DNA from: Kluyvera sp047971185
GTDB taxonomy: Bacteria > Pseudomonadota > Gammaproteobacteria > Enterobacterales > Enterobacteriaceae
Direction: 5' to 3'
Length of the DNA: 64,000 nucleotides
NCBI RefSeq assembly: GCF_047971185.1
Contig: NZ_JBKDZH010000033.1
Span: 128,867-192,866 of the forward strand
How positions within the stretch are numbered: the stretch's first letter is position 1; every line of letters begins with the position of its first letter. The notes beneath the pieces are model-generated. The model was not told where the DNA came from. It worked only from the letters and a program-made list of their open reading frames with translations, and did not search any database. This document shows, in pieces, positions 1-9,158 of the stretch. A program made the translations under genes and the position numbers.

Positions 1-2356
1 CCGGCTGAAGGTGGCGGATCAGCGCCTGAACGCCCGGCAGGCAGCCGGGACGCCCGGTAATCAGCAGCACGTCGCAGGCATAGTGCGAGATCGCTTCACA
101 CAGCGCGTGCAGCGGCCCGGCGAGGGTAAATTCTCCGGCCAGCATCGCTTCCCGTAAGCGGCTGAAATTCACTTCCAGCGGTACGTCCAGTAGGTCGAAC
201 GGCGCGCTGCCGGCAGGCAACGCATGCTCCACGGCCTGGCCGACATAGTTCATCACGTTGCGGGTCGGCGCCTGGCTCAGCAGCTCACCGAAGGTAGCGT
301 GCAGCCCGGCCAGCGGATCCTGCACATCGCTTTGCTCCCAGGCCGCCAGAATGGCGTGCCCGATGGGCATAAACAGCTGAAGCGTGGTTTGCTGCCGCAA
401 TACCGCCAGCGTATCCAGCCTGCCGGAGTCGCCGAACAGCGTCGCCATCAGCGCCTGGGCGTCGGCAACGCCGGCTTTTTGCAGCTGGGTTTGCAGCGCG
501 GGCAGGACGCAGCGCTGGATAATATCCAGCAGCACGTCGTCACCGGCAATTTTAAATCCTTCACGGAACAGCAGCTGCGGGGTGATTTTGACGTTGCCGC
601 CCATGCCATCGTCAAGCTGATACTGGGCGATAGCCATGTCGGTGGTGCCGCCGCCGAGATCCAGCGAGGCGACACGCAGCGCGCGGCCCGCCGTCATGCC
701 CGGCTCCGGCGGGCGATCCGGTCGCGCCATCGCCGCGAACAGCGCCTCGGTTTGCCCGGAGAAATGGGAGATCGCTTCGTTGTACAGCCACACCAGCTGG
801 CCGCAGCTGGCTTCGTCCCACTCCATATGAATTTTGGGGATGGGAACGATGCATTTTTCCTGCACCCGGACGCTGGCAAAATCGTCATCCTGCGGATGCC
901 AGCCCATGGCTTTCCACACCAGCGCGATGGCTTCGAACATCCGGCGGCGGAAGATTTCGCGTTCCTGCTTCGGCATGGCTGACGGCAGGGTGAGTATCAG
1001 CGTCCGCAGCTGGCGCGGCGACGCGGGGAAGCCGAGGCGCAGGCGCGTGGCGACGCTGTTAATCTGCCCGATCGCCTGTGACAGCAGCTCGCACAGCATA
1101 TGGGTCATCAGGGTGCTGCGGCTGTACTGCGGCGAGAAAACCGGCATCCGCTCATCCGGCGGAAGGGTAAACAGCGGCTGGCCTTCGTCGTTCATCAGGT
1201 TCATCAGCGGGAAGGCGGTCGCCAGCGGTTCGCGCTGGGTTTTGCCATTCATCTGGCTAAAGCGCCAGTCCTGAACGGCTGGGGTTTCATCCCACAGATA
1301 GCGGCGTGGGCTGGAAATCCCGCTGTAGCCCTCGGTGCCGGAACGCTGCATTGCCAGCTTACGGGCTTCATCGCCAACGCGGACCAGCGATGGCCAGATA
1401 AAGGCATCTTCGCGGCCGCTTTCAACCGAGAAGTGCTGTTTCCCAAAGCGGGACTCCGAGAACTCGACGCGGCTGGTGAACAGCGGCTCGTTGAGGTACT
1501 GCGGTTCGCTGAGCGAACGCACCTGAAGCTCGGCGGTCTGGCGTAAGCCGTCGTTCGCGTCGCCGTGATCTTCAACGATCACGCCGCAGGTGTGGGTGTT
1601 GCCGACGTCGAGGATCAAATCCACCGGAATTGCCGGGGTGCTGAGGGTGGCGGTGACGATTTTAATTTCCGGCACCGTCAGCTGTTCACCCAGCAGCGCC
1701 AGGATGTTCAGCCAGTGGCCCTGGTACTCAAAGCTGCGCAGCGCCTGCGCGACATCGCGTTCGCTGCGCGCTTCATGGGCGGCGACGCTCTGCTGGAACA
1801 CTTCGCGCAGCCAGCCGTCAATCCACGTCTGGTCGAGGAAATCGCCGATCTCATCGTCGCGCCACGCTAGCGCAAAGCGGGTGCCGTTGAGCAGATCGCC
1901 CGCAACCGGTGATAGGAGGTTGGTATCATCGCCGCCAATCTGGCTATCGAACGCCAGGGTGATGCGGTGAGTATTGCCCGCGCTGTCCGGTTCGGCCAGG
2001 CGACGGATCTGCACTCGCGCCCAGTTATCTGGCCCTTCAACGAAGGTGCGCGGCGGGTTAAAGCGCAGGAACGGCAGCGGTAGCCAGATGCCGTCTAACA
2101 GGGTGAGGGAGTGCTGTAAGGCCAGCGTCGATTCCGGCTTCACCACTTCAGGCGCGTGGCCGGTCTCGCCGGGCAGGGTGTAGCGCTGATTGACGACGTC
2201 ATAATCCAGCCGCAGCAGCGGGCCGTTGGCGGTTTTACGCACGAAGCGGCCGTTTTGCAGCGACTCCTGCGGGCTGAGGCCAAAATCGAGGAACTGGACG
2301 CCGCTGTTGGCAATCAGCGTCACGCTCTGTTTGTAATCGCAAAGAGTAACCAGCAT
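1..2356 (-). CDS. srfB: SrfB family protein, partial (3' end beyond left edge)
   Basis: Open reading frame starting at ATG 2356 on the minus strand and reading without a stop to base 1 (785 complete codons). The start is MLVTLCDYKQSVTLIANSG, two bases after the srfA stop, so the two genes are translationally close. The protein matches the large (about 990 residue) SrfB family found beside SrfA and SrfC in Salmonella and other enterobacteria. It contains actin/Hsp70-like nucleotide-binding patches: DLILDVGNTHTCG near residue 245 and SLDLGGGTTDMAIAQ near residue 570, both phosphate-loop-type motifs. In Salmonella the srf genes were described as SsrB-regulated; the molecular role is not established. 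srfC should lie just beyond the left edge. Family assignment is firm; function is open. Confidence 0.88.
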   Translation of the reverse strand, partial: MLVTLCDYKQSVTLIANSGVQFLDFGLSPQESLQNGRFVRKTANGPLLRLDYDVVNQRYTLPGETGHAPEVVKPESTLALQHSLTLLDGIWLPLPFLRFNPPRTFVEGPDNWARVQIRRLAEPDSAGNTHRITLAFDSQIGGDDTNLLSPVAGDLLNGTRFALAWRDDEIGDFLDQTWIDGWLREVFQQSVAAHEARSERDVAQALRSFEYQGHWLNILALLGEQLTVPEIKIVTATLSTPAIPVDLILDVGNTHTCGVIVEDHGDANDGLRQTAELQVRSLSEPQYLNEPLFTSRVEFSESRFGKQHFSVESGREDAFIWPSLVRVGDEARKLAMQRSGTEGYSGISSPRRYLWDETPAVQDWRFSQMNGKTQREPLATAFPLMNLMNDEGQPLFTLPPDERMPVFSPQYSRSTLMTHMLCELLSQAIGQINSVATRLRLGFPASPRQLRTLILTLPSAMPKQEREIFRRRMFEAIALVWKAMGWHPQDDDFASVRVQEKCIVPIPKIHMEWDEASCGQLVWLYNEAISHFSGQTEALFAAMARPDRPPEPGMTAGRALRVASLDLGGGTTDMAIAQYQLDDGMGGNVKITPQLLFREGFKIAGDDVLLDIIQRCVLPALQTQLQKAGVADAQALMATLFGDSGRLDTLAVLRQQTTLQLFMPIGHAILAAWEQSDVQDPLAGLHATFGELLSQAPTRNVMNYVGQAVEHALPAGSAPFDLLDVPLEVNFSRLREAMLAGEFTLAGPLHALCEAISHYACDVLLITGRPGCLPGVQALIRHLQP

Positions 2357-2358
2357 GA

Positions 2359-3684
2359 CTAGGCTCCCGTCTTCTTAAAGGTCAGCGGCACCACCGTTCT
2401 GGCGTCAAAGCGTGCGGTGCAGACGGCAACGTTGCTGTCGCCCGGTTTACAGCTGATTTCCGGCAGCGGATAACGCGCGCCGTCGCTGCACTGGGCATGA
2501 CCGCGACTTTTGATCATCAGTTCGCCGTTTTGATGCAGGCCGGAGAAGACCGTCGCTTTGCAGACGATATTGCCCTCGCGCACCAGCCGTACGGAGCCTT
2601 TATTGTTCTGGATCTGATAGCGCAGGATCGGCGCTTTGCCGGAGTGAGCGTCGCTGATATCCATGATTGCGCGCCAGCTGCCGTTGAGAAAACGCGTGGT
2701 CCCTGCACGCATCTGGCCCGCATCCATCACCAGCGCATCTTTTGGGATGGCGGCAATCACCACCGGTTTTTGTTCTTCTTTGACTACCGCTGGCTCCGCT
2801 TTGATGCTGGCCTGATGCAGCGGCAGAGCGGCAATCAGGCTCGGCATTGCCGGAGCGGGCGACTGCGCTGGTACTTCGGTGGTCTGTACCTGCGGTTCGG
2901 ACTCGGCCTGAGTTGAGGGAATCATCACTGGAACGGCGACCGCCACGGCGGCGAGGGCGGCGACAATCGGCAGCCCCCACAGCCAGCGCGGGCGATGATT
3001 TTTGCTCGCCGCTGGCTGGGGTGCGGGTTCAGCAGGGGCAGGCGGTGTATCAGGTTCTTCTGCTGGCAGCGTCGCGGCGTTGAGCAGGGGTTCCTGCGCT
3101 GAGATGAGCGGCGCATCGGCCTCGCTAAAGGCGATGGCGACCGGCTCGGGCTCTTCAACCTCCGGGAGAACGGTTATCGGTAGCGCCTCCGGCTGCGGTT
3201 GCTCAACGTAGCGCAGGCAGTCAAAAACGTCTTCCCGCGCGCTTTCATTGAGGCTTACGAAGCCCCAGAAGCTGATAACCGGTTTGCCGTTGACCAGAAA
3301 CAGATGGTTTTCCCCGGGAAACTGCAGCGCTTTTTCCAGCAGCGCGCCAAACAGCTGCTGCGCGGTTTTCTCCGATTGCAGGCATTTTTTGCTGAGCGTG
3401 CGCGCGCTGTCCTGCAAACCTTCTAAGTAGTGCAGCGCACGCGTGCGCAGGCGTTCATCCGCCGCTTTCCAGCTGATGGCGGCGCCATCAATCGGCGAAT
3501 ACCAGTCTACCCGGTCACCTTCATCATTGAGCTGCGGTATCGCCAGGCAGTCGACCAGCGCGCTCTGCTTACGTAAGCGCAGGGTTTCGCGCACCTGAAG
3601 CGCAGAATGAAATACGGTTTGCCCGCCGCCGCCTACGGCCTGAAAGTCATCAAGACTTCCGCTGCGTAAAAGAGTTTTTGCCAC
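2359..3684 (-). CDS. srfA: SrfA family protein
   Basis: 441 residues from a GTG start at 3684, preceded by an AGGA ribosome-binding site (ggacaggaac-GTG). It opens MAKTLLRSGSLDDFQAVGG, typical of SrfA. The N-terminal 160 residues look globular. A long Ala/Pro/Glu-rich linker follows (about residues 170-230), then one hydrophobic segment near residues 235-258 (WLWGLPIVAALAAVAVAV) that should be a membrane anchor. A second Pro/Ala-rich stretch leads to a C-terminal domain with several Cys residues (about 330-441), probably periplasmic. First gene of srfAB(C). The 236-base gap to amyA is AT-rich and should hold the divergent promoters. Function is unknown; a membrane-tethered partner of SrfB/SrfC is an inference. 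Confidence 0.85.
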   Translation of the reverse strand: MAKTLLRSGSLDDFQAVGGGGQTVFHSALQVRETLRLRKQSALVDCLAIPQLNDEGDRVDWYSPIDGAAISWKAADERLRTRALHYLEGLQDSARTLSKKCLQSEKTAQQLFGALLEKALQFPGENHLFLVNGKPVISFWGFVSLNESAREDVFDCLRYVEQPQPEALPITVLPEVEEPEPVAIAFSEADAPLISAQEPLLNAATLPAEEPDTPPAPAEPAPQPAASKNHRPRWLWGLPIVAALAAVAVAVPVMIPSTQAESEPQVQTTEVPAQSPAPAMPSLIAALPLHQASIKAEPAVVKEEQKPVVIAAIPKDALVMDAGQMRAGTTRFLNGSWRAIMDISDAHSGKAPILRYQIQNNKGSVRLVREGNIVCKATVFSGLHQNGELMIKSRGHAQCSDGARYPLPEISCKPGDSNVAVCTARFDARTVVPLTFKKTGA

Positions 3685-3920
3685 GTTCCTGTCCCATAGA
3701 CTTCTTCACGGCATTACTTTACGCAAAGCAGAATGCAACAAACGGTGAAAGAGAGGGGTAAATAGGGTAATTCTCGTGGCATTGAATGTTTTTACTTAAG
3801 CTAAATCTTATGCTCAAACCCTGAGTAAATCGCTTTTATCGCCAGCCAGCCCTTATCAGAATCTCGCGCTGCGTTTATTTCCCACTATAGTTTTTATGTC
3901 GCCTCACATGGAGAACGGGT

Positions 3921-5408
3921 ATGCGCAACCCCACCTTATTACAGTGTTTTCACTGGTATTACCCAACCGGCGGTGAACTGTGGCCGGAAGTCTCAGCCCT
4001 GGCGCCGAATTTGCAGGAAATCGGCATCAATATGGTCTGGTTACCCCCCGCCAGTAAAGGTGCGTCCGGGGGATATTCCGTCGGCTATGACAGTTACGAC
4101 CTTTTTGACCTGGGGGAATTTGATCAGAAAGGGTCAGTCGCCACCAAATATGGCGATAAGTCGCAGCTACTGGCCGCCGTTGATGCCCTACAGCAGCACG
4201 ACATTGCCGTGCTGATGGACGTGGTGGTGAACCACAAAATGGGGGCTGACGAAAAAGAGCGTATCCGCGTGCAGCGCGTGAATGCGGACGATCGCACGCA
4301 GATTAATGAGGAGATCGTCGAGTGCGAGGCGTGGACGCGCTACACCTTTCCGGCCCGCGCGGGGAAATATTCGCAGTTTATCTGGGACTACAAATGTTTT
4401 AGCGGTATTGACCACATCGAGTCGCCTGACGAAGACGGCATTTTCAAAATCGTTAATGACTATACCGGCGAAGGCTGGAACGATCAGGTCGATGATGAAA
4501 TGGGCAATTTTGACTATCTGATGGGGGAGAACATCGATTTTCGCAATCACGCGGTCACCGAAGAACTCAAATACTGGGCGCGCTGGATGCTTGAGCAAAC
4601 CCACTGCGATGGTTTTCGTCTTGATGCGGTCAAGCACATTCCCGCGTGGTTCTATAAAGAGTGGATTGAGCACGTACAGGACGTTGCGCCCCGGCCGCTG
4701 TTTATTGTGGCGGAATACTGGTCCCATGAAGTGGATAAATTGCAGCAGTATATCGACCAGGTTGCGGGGCAAACGATGCTGTTCGATGCGCCGCTGCAAA
4801 TGCACTTCCATGAAGCGTCGCGTATGGGGCGTGATTACGATATGAGCCAGATTTTCACCGGTACCCTGGTTGAAGTGGATCCGTTTCATGCGGTGACGCT
4901 GGTGGCTAATCACGATACTCAGCCGCTGCAGGCGCTGGAAGCGCCGGTTGAAGCCTGGTTTAAACCGCTGGCCTATGCGCTGATCCTGCTGCGTGAAAAC
5001 GGCGTGCCTTCGGTGTTTTATCCTGACCTGTTTGGCGCGCACTATGAGGATAACGGCGGCGATGGCGAAACCTATGTCATCGACATGCCGGTCATCGCGC
5101 AGCTGCATGAGCTGATCGATGCCCGCCAGCGTTTTGCCCACGGGGTACAGACGCTATGGTTCGATCATCCTAACTGCATCGCGTTTAGCCGCAGCGGCAC
5201 CGATGAAATGCCCGGCTGCGTGGTGGTACTGTCGAACGGGGACGAGGGGGAGAAAACGGTGACGCTTGGGGAAAACTACGGCCATAAACGCTGGAAGGAT
5301 TTTCTCAATAACCGTGAAGAAGTCGTTGAGACCGATGACCAGGGCTGCGCGACCTTTACCTGCCATGGCGGTAGCGTGAGCGTCTGGGTGATGGAAGAGG
5401 TGCTCTGA
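3921..5408 (+). CDS. amyA: Cytoplasmic alpha-amylase (GH13)
   Basis: 495 residues, the same length as E. coli AmyA, and no signal peptide, so it acts in the cytoplasm on maltodextrins and glycogen-type alpha-1,4-glucans. The GH13 catalytic triad is visible: nucleophile Asp at residue 235 in GFRLDAVKH, acid/base Glu at 265 in FIVAEYW, and the stabilising Asp at 332 in LVANHDTQ. The conserved DVVVNHKMG block lies near residue 97. The start ATG has a GGAG site (atggagaacgggt-ATG). The gene stands alone, divergent from srfA. In E. coli K-12 amyA lies elsewhere, near the flagellar genes, so its position here is a local difference in gene order. Confidence 0.96.
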   Translation: MRNPTLLQCFHWYYPTGGELWPEVSALAPNLQEIGINMVWLPPASKGASGGYSVGYDSYDLFDLGEFDQKGSVATKYGDKSQLLAAVDALQQHDIAVLMDVVVNHKMGADEKERIRVQRVNADDRTQINEEIVECEAWTRYTFPARAGKYSQFIWDYKCFSGIDHIESPDEDGIFKIVNDYTGEGWNDQVDDEMGNFDYLMGENIDFRNHAVTEELKYWARWMLEQTHCDGFRLDAVKHIPAWFYKEWIEHVQDVAPRPLFIVAEYWSHEVDKLQQYIDQVAGQTMLFDAPLQMHFHEASRMGRDYDMSQIFTGTLVEVDPFHAVTLVANHDTQPLQALEAPVEAWFKPLAYALILLRENGVPSVFYPDLFGAHYEDNGGDGETYVIDMPVIAQLHELIDARQRFAHGVQTLWFDHPNCIAFSRSGTDEMPGCVVVLSNGDEGEKTVTLGENYGHKRWKDFLNNREEVVETDDQGCATFTCHGGSVSVWVMEEVL

Positions 5409-5471
5409 GCTTAATATATTGATGTTGATAGCATTATTTATGTTAATTGGTTATTTGCCAGTTATCGGCGG

Positions 5472-5491
5472 CCGTGCTCTGATGAGCACGG
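5472..5491 (+). terminator. Hairpin between amyA and the binding-protein gene
   Basis: Perfect 8-bp inverted repeat CCGTGCTC-TGAT-GAGCACGG, 63 bases after the amyA stop and 34 bases before the next start. No T-run follows, so it is either a weak or Rho-assisted end for amyA or a structure in the leader of the next mRNA. Confidence 0.4.
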
Positions 5492-5525
5492 ACATCCTTA
5501 TAATAAAATCGAAAGGCTAATCACC

Positions 5526-7114
5526 ATGACCACAGGGAAAACGCTCCTCGCGCTGGCGCTCAGCGCGCTGTTACCGGCAAGCGCCGCCTGGGCGGCAAAC
5601 ACTGACACGCTCGTCTACTGCTCCGAGGCGTCACCGGAGTCCTTCAACCCGCAAATCGCCAGCTCCGGCCCGACCTTTGTCGCCAGTTCGCAAACGCTGT
5701 ATAACCGGCTGATCAACTTCGATCCGGTTAAAAATACGCCGATCCCCTCACTGGCGACCGACTGGACGATTTCGCCGGACGGTTTGACCTATACTTTCAC
5801 GCTGCGTCAGGGCGTGAAGTTCAACAGCAACAAGTTCTTTACCCCGACCCGCGACTTTAACGCCGATGACGTGATCTTCTCCGTACTGCGGCAGAAGGAT
5901 AGCGATCACCCTTACCATAAGGTTTCGCAGGGGAATTACGAGTATTTCCACGATGTCGGCCTTGATAAGCTGATTAAATCGGTGAAAAAGGTCGATGACT
6001 ACCACGTGCAGTTTGAGTTGAGCGAGCCGAATGCCGCATTCCTCGCCGACTGGGGGATGGATTTCGCCTCGATTCTGTCGGCGGAATACGCCGATGCGAT
6101 GATGAAAAAGGGCACGCCGGAGAACGTGGATAACTGGCCAATCGGCACCGGGCCGTACGTGCTTCAGCAATATAAAGCCGATTCTCAGATCCGCTACCTC
6201 GCAAACCCAAACTACTGGGACGGCCCGGTGCCGACGAAGCATCTGATCTTCGCCATCACGCCAAACGTCGAAACGCGTCTGGCGAAGCTGCAAACCAACG
6301 AATGCCAGATTATCCCGGCACCGTCGCCGGTACAGTTTGAGGTGATTAAAAAAAATCACGATCTGGCGCTACATTCGGTAGAAGCGCTGAACGTCGGCTA
6401 TCTGGCGTTTAACACCGAGAAAAAACCGTTTGATAACGTACTGGTGCGCCAGGCGCTGAACTACGCCACCGACAAGCTGGCGATCGTCAATGCGGTGTTT
6501 ATGGGCTCCGGGACGGTGGCAAAATCGCCGATTCCGCCGAATATGATGGGCTTTGATAAAGCGCTGAAAGATTACGGCTATGACCCGGAAAAAGCCAAAG
6601 CGCTGCTGAAGCAGGCGGGGCTGGAGAAGGGCGTGGATGTGACGCTGTGGTCGATGCCGGTGCAGCGTCCGTATAACCCGAATTCACGACGGATTGCGGA
6701 AATGATCCAGAACGACTGGGCCAAAGTGGGCGTGCGGGCCAAAATCGTGACCTATGAGTGGGGTGAATATCTCTCCGGTATCCGTAAAGGGGAACACGAT
6801 AGCGCGCTGTATGGCTGGATGTCGGACAACGGCGACCCGGATAACTTTGCCAATACGCTGCTGGGCTGCGACAGCATTAAAACCGGCTCCAACGCCGCGC
6901 GCTGGTGTAATAAAGAGTATGATGGTCTGGTGAAAAAGGCGCTGGTGGTGAGCGACCCGGCCAAACGTGCCGCGCTCTACGGCCAGGCGCAGGACAGCAG
7001 GTACCGTGGATTGCGCTGGCGAACGGCAAAACGTTTTACGCCACGCGCAGTAACGTCACCGGCTACAGCGTGAGCCTGATGGGCAGCGATTTCTCGAAGG
7101 TGAAAATTAATTAA
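5526..7114 (+). pseudogene. DppA-like peptide-binding protein of an ABC transporter, frameshifted near the 3' end
   Basis: The reading frame from ATG 5526 encodes a signal peptide (cut near SAAWA-ANTDTLVYC) and an SBP_bac_5 domain closely resembling dipeptide-binding protein DppA (LVYCSEASPESFNPQ, NPIGTGP-like PIGTGPYVLQQY, MPVQRPYNPNSRRIAEMIQ, YEWGEYL, DNGDPDNF). Around 6997-7004 the frame is lost and the protein ends at 7073 in an unrelated tail (RYRGLRWRTAKRF). The expected C-terminus (VPWIALANGKTFYATRS...MGSDFSKVKIN) is intact in the frame shifted by two, ending at TAA 7112-7114. The DppA family has about six residues between the QAQ motif and this tail, but only eight bases remain, which fits a 10-bp deletion. 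No permease or ATPase genes lie beside it, so it is an orphan binding protein, as MppA is. ydcY starts nine bases after the ancestral stop. A sequencing error is possible. Confidence 0.8.
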
Positions 7115-7123
7115 GGAGCAGGT

Positions 7124-7357
7124 ATGTCACATCTGGATGAGGTTATCGCGCGCGTTGACGCCGCGATTGAAGGGAACGTGATTACGCACATGAATGAGCT
7201 GCTGGTGGAGCTGAGCGACGATGCGGACCTGAGCCGTGAAGATCGTTTTACTCAGCAGCAGCGTTTGCGGGTGACGATTTCCCATCACGGTCAGCACCAT
7301 CGTGAACAGGAAGAAGCGCGCAAGGAACAGCTCACCCAGGGTGGAACCATTCTGTAA
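7124..7357 (+). CDS. ydcY: DUF2526 family protein YdcY
   Basis: 77 residues, the same length as E. coli YdcY, with the characteristic opening MSHLDEVIARVDAAIE and the ending EQLTQGGTIL. Small, charged, predicted all-helical, cytoplasmic; function unknown. A strong site, TAAGGAGCAGGT, precedes the ATG. It sits nine bases after the ancestral stop of the binding-protein gene, so the two were probably co-transcribed. In E. coli it lies at the end of the ydcSTUVW transporter cluster, which is not present here; the link to ydcZ is conserved. Confidence 0.93.
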   Translation: MSHLDEVIARVDAAIEGNVITHMNELLVELSDDADLSREDRFTQQQRLRVTISHHGQHHREQEEARKEQLTQGGTIL

Positions 7358-7363
7358 ACCGAT

Positions 7364-7397
7364 CTGGCCGGGCTGCGATGACGCGTAGCCCGGCCAG
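7364..7397. repeat. REP-like inverted repeat between convergent ydcY and ydcZ
   Basis: Perfect 11-bp arms CTGGCCGGGCT and AGCCCGGCCAG around a 12-base loop, filling the gap between two converging genes. The right arm carries the same AGCCCGGCC core as the REP units near 35253, 50210 and 53212. Probably ends transcripts from both sides, although no long T-run is present. Confidence 0.6.
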
Positions 7398-7403
7398 GCT
7401 GGT

Positions 7404-7853
7404 TCAGAACTGTCTCCGCGCCACCAGCCACGCCCCGATAATCAGCATCACCGCCCCGCATACCGGCCCAACCAGCGCTCGCCAGGGGATGCCATGGCTT
7501 CTCATGACGTCCATTACCAGCCCGCCAATCAGCTGGCTGGCGACCAGGACGGCGATGGTGGTCGCTGCCCCCACGTACTGATAGCCGCTGATGCTGGCAA
7601 AGACGAAGAACGAGCCCAGCAGGCCGGGGATCAGCGTCCACCACTTGATGGTAGACACCAGTTCGTTGATGCCCGACAGGCCGTATTTGATCAGCAGAAT
7701 ACTGACAAACAGCACGATCCCAACCAGCGAGTTCAGCAGCATCGCCACCAGGATCGTCGAGGCCGACTGAGTGATTCGCACCATCAGCGTGTTCTGGATA
7801 ACCAGGCCAATCCCCGCGGCGACCAGAAACGTCAGCGTGAGGGATTGATTCAT
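7404..7853 (-). CDS. ydcZ: Inner-membrane protein YdcZ (DMT/DUF606 family)
   Basis: 149 residues with five hydrophobic segments (LTLTFLVAAGIGLVIQ, ILVAMLLNSLVGIVLFVSILL, WTLIPGLLGSFFVFASIS, AATTIAVLVASQLIGGLV, LVGPVCGAVMLIIGAWLV). This matches the half-size DMT proteins of the DUF606/YdcZ family; length as in E. coli. The substrate is unknown. Its ATG overlaps the mnaT stop by four bases (ATGA), so it is co-transcribed with the acetyltransferase. Confidence 0.92.
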   Translation of the reverse strand: MNQSLTLTFLVAAGIGLVIQNTLMVRITQSASTILVAMLLNSLVGIVLFVSILLIKYGLSGINELVSTIKWWTLIPGLLGSFFVFASISGYQYVGAATTIAVLVASQLIGGLVMDVMRSHGIPWRALVGPVCGAVMLIIGAWLVARRQF

Positions 7854-8368
7854 GCGCTACCGTCCGGGTCGCTGCGGTTATCCAGCTGCAGCTGCATAAA
7901 GGTCAAATCCAGCCAGCGGCCAAATTTGGTGCCGACCTGCGGCATTTGCCCGGTGGTGACAAATCCGTGTTTTGCATGCAGATGCAGGGAAGCATGGTTT
8001 TGCGACTCAATGCCCGCCACCATCACATGTTTGCCGCGGCACTTTGCTTCTTCAATCAGCCTGCCGAGCAGGATATTGCCCAGACCCTTGCCCTGATGGT
8101 CGGGGTGCACGTAGACCGAGTGTTCAACGGTATGGCGAAAGCCGTCAAACGCGCGCCAGTCGCCGTAGGACGCGTAGCCTGTAATCACGCCGTCTTCTTC
8201 ACTCACCAGCACCGGAAAGTGGCCAAGCTGACGAGCTTCAAACCAGGCAATACGGTTGTCGGTATCGACGGTTTTATCGTTCCAGATAGCCGCCGTGTGC
8301 AGCACGGCGTGATTATAAATGACCGCAATCGCGGCGCAGTCTTCTTTTGTCGCAAAACGAATAGCCAT
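7850..8368 (-). CDS. mnaT: GNAT N-acetyltransferase MnaT (YncA)
   Basis: 172 residues from ATG 8368 (MAIRFATKEDCAAIAVIYNHAV), the E. coli YncA length. That start has a site in cacagggtgcaact-ATG; an upstream in-frame GTG at 8392 has none. GNAT fold: the acetyl-CoA loop is VHPDHQGKGLGNILLGRL near residue 80. In E. coli the enzyme acetylates methionine sulfone/sulfoximine and protects against such analogues. It is divergent from an XRE-cupin regulator whose start is only 38 bases away, so that protein is a likely regulator of mnaT-ydcZ. Confidence 0.93.
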   Translation of the reverse strand: MAIRFATKEDCAAIAVIYNHAVLHTAAIWNDKTVDTDNRIAWFEARQLGHFPVLVSEEDGVITGYASYGDWRAFDGFRHTVEHSVYVHPDHQGKGLGNILLGRLIEEAKCRGKHVMVAGIESQNHASLHLHAKHGFVTTGQMPQVGTKFGRWLDLTFMQLQLDNRSDPDGSA

Positions 8369-8406
8369 AGTTGCACCCTGTGTGTTGTTCACTATAGTAT
8401 AACGAT

Positions 8407-8982
8407 ATGAATACTATTGAAGACAACTTAAATCAACGGATCGGTGCAAGAATTCGCATTGAGCGTGAATCGCGGGGCTGGTCGCTGAGCGATTTAGCCG
8501 AACGCGCCGGCGTGTCGAGAGCGATGATCCACAAGATTGAGCGCGGCGAAAGTAGCCCCACGGCGGCGCTGCTGGCGCGGCTTTCCGGCGCGTTCAGCAT
8601 CAGCATGTCAACGCTGATTGCCCGCGCCGAGATTCAGGAAGGCAAACTGCTGCGCTTCGCGGACCAACCCGTCTGGCACGACCCGCAAAGCCACTATCTG
8701 CGGCGTCACGTCTCGCCGCGCGGCGAGCTGCCGGTGGATTTGGTCCAGATTGAACTGCCTGCGGGCAGCGATATTCCGATGCCCGCGTCGGCTTATGCCA
8801 TGGCGCGTCAGCTTATCTGGGTGCAGCAGGGGGAACTGCTGTTTATGGAAGGGGAAACCGCGCACCGTATGCAGGCCGGTGACTGTCTGGAACTCGGGCC
8901 GCCCAACGACTGCCGGTTTATTAACGATAGCGGTCACATTTGTGTTTATCTGGTTGTCCGCCTTAACCTTCCGTTATCCTGA
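8407..8982 (+). CDS. XRE-family regulator with C-terminal cupin domain
   Basis: 191 residues. A helix-turn-helix occupies about residues 11-65 (IGARIRIERESRGWSLSDLAERAGVSRAMIHKIERG in part) and a cupin-like sensor about 105-190. Architecture is as in E. coli SutR (YdcN), but the sequence does not obviously match it, so no symbol is given. It is transcribed away from mnaT through a very short shared promoter region (8369-8406), which suggests autoregulation and control of the acetyltransferase-transporter pair. Ligand unknown. Confidence 0.88.
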   Translation: MNTIEDNLNQRIGARIRIERESRGWSLSDLAERAGVSRAMIHKIERGESSPTAALLARLSGAFSISMSTLIARAEIQEGKLLRFADQPVWHDPQSHYLRRHVSPRGELPVDLVQIELPAGSDIPMPASAYAMARQLIWVQQGELLFMEGETAHRMQAGDCLELGPPNDCRFINDSGHICVYLVVRLNLPLS

Positions 8983-9158
8983 TGCGATTGCCTTTGGCGC
9001 TTTAATAGCGCCATCTGGTGAAGCGCTCTCCGTTATTTGTAGCCCTGTTTCAGAAACGCTTTGAAAATATATGTTGTATTTTTTTTCCAAAAATAGAAAA
9101 CCCCAGCTATTAATTATAATTGGCTCTGGGCCAATTATTCGTGGGGTTATAAAAAAAC

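Noticed and set aside
224..1870. Several plus-strand frames opposite srfB
   Set aside because: The minus-strand frame across the whole stretch encodes conserved SrfB, which explains all of them.
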